From assembly GCA_002633025.1 (NCBI GenBank), contig NMRB01000062.1, positions 454,784 through 518,783 on the forward strand: 64,000 bases of DNA. The letters run 5' to 3'. A model generated the notes under the pieces. The model was not told the origin of the DNA. It was given only the letters and a program-made list of their open reading frames with translations, and made no database searches. Positions 55,772 to 64,000 of the stretch are shown here, in pieces (the first letter of the stretch is position 1; every line of letters starts with the position of its first letter). The translations under genes and the position numbers were made by a program. The stretch comes from Notospermus geniculatus (taxonomy: Eukaryota; Nemertea; Pilidiophora; Heteronemertea; Lineidae).

Positions 55772-55960
55772 CCCGGTGGTCGAGTGGTTAGCGCGCTTGA
55801 CTTCCAAACTGTGCAATGGGTCGGCGCGAGTTCGACTCCGGGCGAAGGCCACAGGAGGTCGGCTCAACCGAGGATGGCCCCTAGGGGTATATATATGATA
55901 TATATACCCCTAGGGGCCATCCTCGGTTGAGGGGAAAGTTGAGCCGACCTCCTGTGGCGA
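55772..55960 (+). mobile_element. tRNA-derived SINE-like unit with a fold-back tail
   Basis: A tRNA-like head ('gtggtcgagtggttagcgcg' as A box, 'gagttcgactccg' as B box) is followed by 'aggtcggctcaaccgaggat...ggggtatatat'. The tail then repeats in inverted orientation across 'atatatacccctaggggcca' to 'gagccgacct', giving a hairpin of about 45 bp per arm. This is the structure of a SINE joined to an inverted partial copy of itself. Confidence 0.6.
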
Positions 55961-57780
55961 AGGATGAAGGCATATAATTGTGGAACAAAATGCGAAAAAT
56001 TCGAGGGTCCGTCGGATGGGACTAAAAGCCGTGGTCCCTTGTACCTGAATGTCTATGCCAGGGCAAGTAAAAGACCCACACAGGTGGACTGTAGCCTGTC
56101 GTGGACTCCATACCTCCGGTAAATGATATATGATATGATATTGATGATTCATTCCGATCCTCGTCCATGTGTTGAAGTCGTCGTTGACGATAAACTGTTT
56201 TTGTGATGCCTGGGACGAAACGGGTGTTTTGATTTGGAGGGGGTGTCTGTAAAAAGGGGGTACGTGCATGTAAAAAGGGTGGTAAGAATGATACTGCCGC
56301 TCGCTCTCTGCTTCATCTGAAGTATTGATCAGCGGGGGGGGGTATAGTCAGACTGGGGTTGTCTATGGTTTGGTCTCCAGCTGCTGATGACCAAGCCGTC
56401 GATAAAAATTTCGGTGAATGATCATCATTGGGATTGTCAGGATGGTGAAAGGACACTCAAGAATAATTGGCTGGAAATAAATGGGAGGGACTGAGAGCTG
56501 TGGGATATCAGTCGTCCCCTGGCAACTACCCTGTGTGCACGGTGCAGAAGAGGATTCAATTCAGGCTTCAGCTTCACAAAGGGAAAGTTCATCTAGAGAC
56601 AAGCAACCGACCGGTGAGTAAATGCTTCCTTCTTCCCTCGCCTACTCTTCCGCCTTCCCTGGTCTAGCGTACAGCACACCAGACGAGGTGAGGGTGATAG
56701 CAAGCGATCTGATCGCCACCGATCTTCTCGCCATGGCCACAGCAGACTACTAGGCGATATCGGTTTTGGTATTTCGCTGTCCAGCGCACGCCTTGCGTCA
56801 ACAGCCGATTTTGCTCGCTTGCCATCAGATCTATGGCTTGCGATGTCTGGTGTGCTGCCCGTTCCAACATTTTGATCGAGTGCCCACAGAAAAACATCCC
56901 GTGAAAATCTGTATGCTTTCAGCGTTCTTTTTCTCGTGCAGGCGAAACAAAAAAGGGTTACTAGTAGCCCTTTTGAATACTGCCCTGATATCCGCGCTTG
57001 CTTCCTTACCTTACCCCCTGTTAACAGGAAGCAAAGAGTTCTATGGCTCTGTTCTGTCTTCCGTTATGGCGGGCAGCACACCAGGCGATATCACAAGCGA
57101 TCTGGGCTGGCCGCATAGAAACTCCGCTAGCGCTGGCGGAGCCCATCTGCCGATAGTGCTGTACATTTTTCCATGCATTTTAACACCGATAGGCTGTCGA
57201 AGCACTGGTGGAGTTTCTATGCGGCTACCCCTGATCGCAACCGACGCCAGGTGTGCGTTGGCGATCATATCGCCAACGATTCACCTCGCCGTGCCACATC
57301 GCTCACTTTACTCTTCAACGGTTAATAATTCTTGGTGTCCTAAATTCGCGTTAAAAATTCTACGATCGGACGATGTGCACTCAGCTGTATTTGGCAAAGC
57401 ATTGGGTCGTAACTTGAGCATATTTTGCCCTACATTCATTGGTTCGTCCTTCGAATGAGACGTAAAATCAAACTTCCTTGTATGATGCCTTGGCCAGCGT
57501 CTGACTGCACGCTAGTCTCGTTGAGGAATATATTCCTGTCTGTTCTAATGCCTGCCACACGCCAAATATCACACTCATCATGTTGGCGTTTGAAAAACGC
57601 TTTAGATACACGCGGCATTGGCCACTCCTCAAACAGACCCGAGCCTGACGTTTTGACGTTACGTTCGGACTCTGCCATTTCACTTCATCAAACACTCAAA
57701 CCTCGTGAAATCTCGCGGGAACTAGGTCTGCTGCCACCTTCAATGGTTCTTCAGCGTGATTAACTTTTACTTTCTTCCTC
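55961..57780. other. Unassigned stretch with a large imperfect inverted repeat
   Basis: About 57105-57230 has 'ggccgcatagaaactccgct' against 'ggagtttctatgcggctacc', inside a broader palindrome-like zone that also repeats 'gcacaccag.cgagg' phrases (56670 and 57075). A possible exon (56494-56611, ending before 'gtgagtaaatg') stays open in one frame but matches nothing known. A 230-codon open frame at 56766-57458 was not believed because it runs through the inverted repeat. Confidence 0.4.
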
Positions 57781-57794
57781 TCTTTCCAGCAATC

Positions 57795-57849
57795 ATGAAA
57801 GGATTCTTGTGCTTGGTCACCATTGTCATGGTTTTCTATTTCGTCGAAG
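57795..57849 (+). CDS. Candidate first coding exon with signal peptide
   Basis: After a good 3' splice site ('cttcctctctttccag', ending 57789) an ATG opens MKGFLCLVTIVMVFYFVE, a typical secretory signal, and ends at a GT donor ('gaag|gtagga') in phase 1. A 13-nt piece at 58351-58363 with perfect flanking 'tcatttgcag' and 'gtaagt' would continue it in frame (ARVPT). A further acceptor at 59576 could add RRDVDLKK and a stop. The downstream exons are speculative. The family is unknown. Confidence 0.4.
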
Positions 57850-57862
57850 GTAGGATCAACAG

Positions 57863-57989
57863 CGAGTTTTCGCAAAGCCCCCGAAACGCCAACGCAAACG
57901 TCTGTCCTTTTGTTCGGTGCTCTCTTCGTGGCATCGAACAATGGGATTGGCGTTCGCGTTGGCGTTTCGGGGGCTTTGCGAAAACTCCC
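57863..57989. mobile_element. MITE, family 'gagttttcgcaaagcc', copy 3
   Basis: The inverted arms ('gagttttcgcaaagcccccg' and complement) are the best preserved of the three copies in the window. It begins 13 bases after the candidate exon at 57795-57849. Confidence 0.85.
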
Positions 57990-58385
57990 AATTTTCACTT
58001 TCGACCCCGCATGGTTGGAAATGATTCATTACAATCCGATTTTAGTCTTCATGTACACGTAATTTCAATTTGCAAAACTGTTGGTTTGGGCAATGTGCAT
58101 CTTGAGAATATGAGAGGTTCTCACCCCTCGGGTCGTCCCTTCGTCACCGCACACAAAGAACGTGCGCGGTGACGAAGGGACGAGCGGCGGGAAGTACCGA
58201 CTGATTTCCGCAGGATGATCAGGCGTCTTGGCGAAGCTGAATTAAACGGTTTATTCGGTCGATTACGACTTAGAACTAAGTTTATTATGCAGGACGGCGA
58301 ACAACAGTTAATACGTATTTTAATGCTGGGATGTATCTATTCATTTGCAGCTAGAGTTCCAACGTAAGTTGATTCCACCAGGTAA

Positions 58386-58514
58386 TGGCTGGTATTCATA
58401 AAAGCTAGCAAATGCTTTTACATGTACTTCAGGTTTTGTAGTACATTTACATTGGACCTCGCTGTACAAATCTTAGTAAAAGCATTTGCTAACTTTTATA
58501 AATACCAGCCATTC
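58386..58514. mobile_element. Palindromic MITE ('tggctggtattcataaaagc')
   Basis: The ends 'tggctggtattcataaaagc' and 'cttttataaataccagcca' are inverted. The interior shares 'acattggacctcgctgtaca' with the copy at 50845-50995. Confidence 0.8.
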
Positions 58515-58626
58515 TCTTATTTACTAAGTATACACGTCTACAGAAACAACGCGTAATGCTGATGTCAGGTCACACTGCGATTGCCTGCGCTGCGACAGGT
58601 CACAAAAACGAAAATGTGTCGTAAAG

Positions 58627-58803
58627 GCCCGTTTCCACTATAGCGGATTCCGCCGCGTCTTGCGGCGAGAGGAGCGGTTTTTACAGGCATTGGGATAATC
58701 AATAGGCCATTGTATTGTTACACCATCCAAGGATTATCCAAAGCCCTGTGAAAACCGCACCGCTCGCCGGAAACCGCCGCGGAATCCGCGGATTACGCCC
58801 GTC
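58627..58803. mobile_element. TIR element ('ggcccgtttccactatagcg')
   Basis: The left arm 'agcggattccgccgcg' and right arm 'cgcggaatccgcggattacg' are inverted, and an inner pair 'attgggataatcaatagg' / 'ccaaggattatccaaagc' is partly complementary. Confidence 0.65.
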
Positions 58804-60139
58804 GGGATGACACAGAAGTTGAATAATGGTTCAACTCTTATCGTGATCTTTTGGATCGGGGACTGATCCCAAAGGCGAAACATGACATTCCTGGCTATTT
58901 GTGGCAGACGTTAGTGGCGCAGCGATTTGAAAGAGATGCGGCACTACGGCTGCCCCGGGAGACTACGCGAAGCTCTGAAATAAAGGACAACTGCTTCATC
59001 TTTTTAATTTTGCTTATGGAACAGACACCATGCTGACGTTATATGACGTAACAGATTTGAGCCAATCCCAGAATTGAATTTGAAATCTCGCGAGATCTAG
59101 AGTGAGATTGGGTTCCAGGATGGCCCTGCCGATCCTTCCGTGCACGGTACGACAAAGTAGGCCTACTGTACTGACTGTGGGTGTGTGCCGGTACCAGGAC
59201 GAGTGCTGGAGAAAACTCGATTTACTCATCGATCAGTTGGAATGTGTTGCGGAGTTCAGCACTTCGGTGATGCTGAGAGTGCGTAATTATCGACTGGTTT
59301 GACCTGACGAAGAGTGAACTGGGTGTGGCAAGAAACAAGAGCTCCAGGCAGAGAAAAAGATATGCTCGTCTACAGATCGAATTCGCTTACGCCATCGCAA
59401 CGCCATCGTGTCCAGAATTTGGTCAACACCATGCGGGAATTTCTTTCTCGATTAACAGACGATTGGCTCTCCCACTCCCATTCACGATGGGGGAGGGGAG
59501 GGATCCCCATGACGATGACCTAATTTTGACAAGATGACTGCCAGCGAATCTCACTTACCATTCATTTGTTCCTCAGTCGGAGGGATGTCGACCTGAAAAA
59601 GTGACGGCATCTGCAAAGCATCGTCTCATACTCGCGACAATACCAACAAAATTTTTATTCAAGAACACGACAGCCGGGAGCCTATTTAAATAGACCAATC
59701 GTGACAGGATGTTGGGTCACGGATGGGACACACGATCGCACCTCCTTGAATTCACTGCGTAGGCCCACTGATCGAGTTCAGGGGTCCTCGCCCGGCAGTG
59801 CTGTTACGTCACCCACCGCCCAAGGGGTCACAGCCCATAAAAAGACCGAGCGCTAAGAACGACTGGGCGACTTCATTTGCGGTAATTGAGCCCGTTGATT
59901 TTGCGAACGACCGTACTTCCGTTGTGGACCTAAGCAGCGATGGGCGAGAATTTTAACAGTAGGCCCTAAGTGACCAGCAGCAGCATAGCAAACCTATCAT
60001 TTTCGAGAATTTCAATCAATTCTGCGCAAATTGGCGTCATTTTTAGAAAACAAAATGATCCAATCCACAGCAGGTCAGAAGGAGCCCGACCAACATCATG
60101 GTAGGCTAATGAAATTGGCAACTACCCAGTTTATTAACT
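58804..60139. other. Unassigned intergenic stretch
   Basis: Short open frames only; no protein family recognised. A possible acceptor at 59576 is discussed with the exon at 57795. Confidence 0.35.
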
Positions 60140-60231
60140 CAACATTGAGGAACAGAAACAAACAAACAACATTCATGTTGATCATTGTCATCATTTGATT
60201 GGAAAAACATGTGCACAAGCCGTGAAGATTC

Positions 60232-61408
60232 TCATCTGCTACTATCGCTCGGACGATTTTTTGGATTATACATGACCCAAAAGAATTTGTGTTGAGGGTA
60301 TTTCTTATACCCACATTTCTGATGGACGAGACACGAAACAGTATTGTCCTCAATAACAAACGACTGGTGATAAGCGTATCCCGTATCTCTGATCTGTCTC
60401 GTTGCAAGTTGGGTCAGAATCCAACGAGCGTATCCTTTTCCCCTAAACTCCGGCTTCACGAAAAGTTTCCCAACGGCGCCGTAATCCTGGATAAATCCGT
60501 ACGCGATTAGTTCTCCCGTCTTGGACGACGTCAGGCAGAGACTTGGAAAACGTTCAAGGCAGAAATCAATGTGATCTCGCGTAATGTCACGCGTCCACCT
60601 TTTGGCGATTTCATCGACATGCGAAGTTTTCGTGATCGGGCCGGCTATGACGTCACCTTGAAGCGACCTGTTATAATGAGATATGATTAGGTAGCCACGG
60701 GTCAAATAATATATTTCTTCTTCAAGGCCTCACGCAAAATTGTGTTGACTGACGCAGACCCGTAAAGTCGCCAACCACAATGCCCCATTTCATAATTACT
60801 AACAATGGGAGGAGCCTGACCGACCTCTCAGGTGGGAAAGTACGGTATATATTTTTGCATTCAATCTGGAAGAGTACCACGTAAAATTTCTATGAACCAC
60901 GAAGAAAGATTCAAGAGTATCAAACGACCTAGGCCTATTTACGTCTAAGTATGTGTATAAAACACCTAGGCCTACTTACGTCTGCATTAAAGTGTCTTCA
61001 GTGGCAGCATAAAGGACGTAAGTCAAAGAATCCTTCCTTTCCAACCCTAGCTTCGATTCCCAACTTGCAACTGTTGACCTGTACTCATCGTTGAACCCTT
61101 TGAGAAAACATGAGACCAGTTTTAGTACCTTGGACCGTTGATTGGTTGAAAAAATTATTGATTGTTCTTTTCTTTGAATATGAATGACCAATCAAATAAG
61201 CGCGTTTCATCAGCTGCTTTGCGGCCGATCACCTGATAATATCCATGAAAATGGACGACGGACGGGTGTGACGGATACCTGCAATCCAATGCCTTTTGGA
61301 GAAGTCAAACAAAGAACGATCGGAAAGCATTGATTCTAGTAGTTTCCTGTCCTCCTTCAAAACGAACATTTGTGTGAAGACGGTTTCGTCACTTCTATCC
61401 TGATGATC
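60232..61408 (-). CDS. Glycine N-acyltransferase-like gene 3 (5' exons not found)
   Basis: Exons in transcript order: 61279-61408 (DHQDRSDETVFTQMFVL), 60980-61097 (FNDEYRSTVASWESKLG) and 60232-60667 (GNAT domain with GAVGKLFVKPEF then RGKGYA). All joins are GT-AG with matching phases, the same pattern as the corresponding exons of gene 1. The first two exons, including the VDxWP motif, are not seen upstream as far as 62100. The C-terminus (WVMYNPKNRP) differs from gene 1 but equals gene 2 apart from a few substitutions. It is expected to act on acyl-CoA substrates. It could be 5'-truncated by the segmental duplication or by assembly. Confidence 0.7.
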
Positions 61409-62340
61409 CTGGAAATACCGAGACATTAGCCCTTTTTACACTAGCCCGTTTGAAGCGGGCCGAACTCGGCCCTGACCGAGCCCGGCGCTTTGATATTCAA
61501 GCGGGACAGGCCGTTTGGTAGAGATGTGCTAGAGCAAAAGATAAACATGTTGTACTCTGAGTTGTTGTTTTTTCGGCCCTGGCGAACCCGATGAACCTAC
61601 CGCAGGTTTCCGTCTCACCATAACATGGGTGAAGTCTGGCCAGGCGTCTGTATACACATCGTAACGGACAATGCCTTCAAGTGACCTCTGGATTCGAAAT
61701 AATATCTGAAATTCAATGACCCACTCTTACTGAAAGCCACCGAATTTTCAAGATGGCCGACTGGCGGCCATATTTGAAGCTCGGCGATCGAGCCGATTTG
61801 TTGTAGGCTACGCCAGGGTATCTAACAAGATACACTCAAACGATGTAGGCCCTAACAAGTATGCCTATTGTGACTTAAAGGTATTGCCACTTTTAATTGA
61901 CAGCCGGTCTAGCAGTAAATAGTGTCCCCCTGTAAAAAGTGTCCACTTCTATTGTTGAATGACGGATTAAGCGGCATGGGTATAGAAACCTATTGTCAGA
62001 GATTAGAATGTAACAATAGTATCTTTTGTTCCCCGGACAGTTTTTCCTAGGACATTCTTTCCCTTCACACCTGCGCCACCACCGCACTCTCCTTCCCCAG
62101 ACGTCGTCGTCGATGTACTACGTGCATTTTGTAATGGTTTTTTGTAGTTTATATTTCAGCCGGAAGATGGCTTCCTCTACGTCGGCAGTCAAAATACCAA
62201 TAAGGGATCGCATAGGCCGAGCGGTACCGTGGTCCTTAACCAGCAGTGATTGTAACATCACACCTTGCTTCAATTGGAAACAGGCAGAAAAAAGTCAAGG
62301 CAGCCAAAAATGCGGATGCCTGGCTGGTCTCCTGATCGCT
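61409..62340. other. Unassigned stretch upstream of GLYAT-like gene 3
   Basis: Contains fragments of the 'gatggccgactggcggccat' repeat type. No exon equivalent to the 5' exons of GLYAT-like gene 1 was found. Confidence 0.4.
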
Positions 62341-62560
62341 GATGGTGGAGACTTACCGGTATTGACTGAGGCTGGCATTGCTTCAGAACGTCGACCACTT
62401 TCTCTGTTTGTGAAGTCGTCAAGGGGCAAACCATGCTGGACTATCGTGAAGCCGCTGTTAAACACTTTATACGAATCACCAACTTCGTTATCGTGGCTTT
62501 ATATATGTGTGTGTGACATCGATTTCTATATCTAACTGACCTCCTTGTACTACTTAGTGT
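62341..62560 (+). repeat. Segmental duplication partner of 47800-48010 and 48770
   Basis: 'cattgcttcagaacgtcgac' through 'cgttatcgtggcttta' and 'gtgacatcgatttctat' match 47815-47995, and 'ctaactgacctccttgtac' matches 48768. The part from 47995 to 48768 is absent here, so one side carries an insertion or the other a deletion. Confidence 0.65.
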
Positions 62561-62584
62561 AAGGCCTCGTGAAGAGTATGCATA

Positions 62585-63945
62585 TTTAGTCTCCATCTTC
62601 CAATCGTATCAAATATACATGTAGATACGAGAGAACTCTCTTATCTAGTTTTAATCATGTCCAAAAAAGTATTGCCAACTTTGAGAAACATCGAAAATTC
62701 CTCAATCTTGACACTAGAGGGTCTTGGGACGAGGTTCAACCAACACCCTCTAGTATCGTTCGAAGGTTACCATCTTGAAAAGTAGTGCAGCGGAAGGTTA
62801 AATGGAAAAATATCTACCAATTGTGATCAGGCTCCTAACGGTAACTCCATTAGGAGGAGTGATGCGGTCAAACATGGCGGCGACTGGTCGATGACAGTGT
62901 CTATTTGTGTAACGTAGTGGAGAAAATCGTTGTAGAGTTTGAAAATTCCTGTCAGGGAAACTTTCAGAAAACCGATTGAAAAGTGACACCACATCCTTCA
63001 CTGACAAACAGAGTGACTTGAAGTCAAATAATTATTCAACTAGCACGCTTTGGTGTCATGCGACGACATCTCGCTCGAAATATTCTAGCGCCATCTGTAA
63101 CCCATCACAAATCAACCTGGACTACACGCGGAGAGACGTCCATCCTCCGAGCTTGCAGTTGCAGAGGATGAATCGATGAATACGAAATATCAAGTGTTCT
63201 GTTTGTCTCGTTGCTAATTGCCAACTTCACCTCTTTCCTGGTGAAGTCGAAACACGTCTCCACCATTGTCGATTTCCGATCAGTGAGAACCATTCTTCGT
63301 ATATAGGAAATGTGTTGCTTGTGGGAGAAATTGTACACAGTCATATACAGGTGTGACAGGATCAAAGTCCCCCTGGAATCAAAGTCCGGTCTAATTGTTC
63401 AGCAAGGGATTAGAATATATGGCTATGGAGACCATGACCATTCGAACATAGCCTTACAATAGCGGGCTATTGTTTGGCGGACTTACATTCCTAGGACGTT
63501 GATTCCTGTCACACCTGTACTAAGTGTGCTCTGCAAGAAATTTGCAGAAAACACCAGAAAAGAACAAAAAGATCAAATAACAAGTTGCAGCTGAGCGGAC
63601 GCGTGGTTACGGTGGCTGATAAAGGCCATCATATATTTATTTTTGTCGAATATTTCGATTTCGTTTATGAGTTAGTGTGTGAAATTGCTGCAAAAATGAT
63701 ATAACTTCTGATTTTAGAAGATCCCCAATCAGGATCCGATAGAACATAGATTCTCAGATTGTCTGGTTTGGCCTCGACACCCTGTACATGTATAAGGTTA
63801 TCTGGGACACCCTGTATAAAGGTTGATTTACGTATAAGGTTGATTAATTTCAGTGATATGTATGTATAGGCATACAATGAATGTAATCGAATGTACAGAC
63901 TCCACAATAGAGTTCTCTACCTTGTATTTGGCTTTGATGATTGAA
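62585..63945 (-). repeat. Copy 2 of the dispersed duplication (mostly inverted relative to 54.0-55.0 kb)
   Basis: 62625-63005 and 63035-63320 are inverted copies of the 54-55 kb segments; 63650-63940 is a direct copy of 55437-55770. The block at 62700-62770 contains a small inverted pair around 'acactagaggg'. No gene was recognised up to the end of the window. Confidence 0.55.
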
Positions 63946-64000
63946 CAGGGACTTAGCGGCATGCATTGTAGGGGTGGTGGGTGGGTGACAGAGGTCCAAT

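Noticed and set aside
55772-55848. Functional tRNA gene
   Set aside because: A- and B-box-like words are present, but the arms do not pair into a clean cloverleaf and the unit is followed by a SINE-like fold-back tail.
56766-57458. 230-codon open frame, one of the longest in the window
   Set aside because: It crosses an inverted repeat, contains no recognisable domain, and has no splice-supported neighbours.

Overview
The window is animal nuclear DNA: low coding density, genes split into many short exons with GT-AG introns, dense palindromic (MITE-like) repeats and minisatellites, and short gaps shown as N. The frequent short palindromes of the type GTAGGCCTAC and TACATGTA, together with the gene set (an SLC6 transporter, TXNDC16-like genes and glycine N-acyltransferase-like genes), suggest a marine invertebrate deuterostome such as an echinoderm, hemichordate or cephalochordate. 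The species cannot be fixed from the sequence alone.

Layout. 1-3122 is repeats and flank. 3130-15024 (+) holds a 13-exon SLC6 sodium/chloride-dependent transporter that splices to 689 aa with every exon phase consistent. 15025-19167 is intergenic and carries several inverted-repeat elements. 19168-28748 (+) is a TXNDC16/ERp90-like gene (copy A) with 19 recognisable exons; one expected exon is missing. 29850-42144 (+) is a second TXNDC16-like gene (copy B). Its first 17 exons plus three exons at 41198-42144 splice to 824 aa in frame. Between these two blocks lies a near-identical extra block (copy C, 37073-40711) that starts in mid-exon 5, jumps from mid-exon 12 to the end of exon 15 at a single N, and has a 2-nt frameshift in exon 17. 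It is either a very recent tandem duplicate or the other haplotype assembled in tandem. 42365-61408 (-) carries three glycine N-acyltransferase-like genes: one nearly complete, one cut off at an N, and one 5'-incomplete. The last two belong to a segmental duplication about 13.8 kb apart.

The rest of 47.6-64 kb is mainly repeats: a nested DNA transposon with a MADF-domain remnant, several MITE families, two tRNA-derived SINE-like units, LINE 3'-tail fragments, and palindromes with a hammerhead-ribozyme-like core reminiscent of Penelope-like elements.

Functionally the genes are not an operon or a pathway. The transporter acts at the plasma membrane. The TXNDC16-like proteins are predicted soluble ER proteins (signal peptide, C-terminal HEEL) whose fourth-quarter thioredoxin fold has lost the CGHC active site. 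The GLYAT-like proteins are predicted acyl-CoA-dependent conjugating enzymes. No convincing new multi-gene system was found. The most unusual signals are the copy B/C structure, the altered sodium-site motif in the transporter, and the nested and ribozyme-like repeats.
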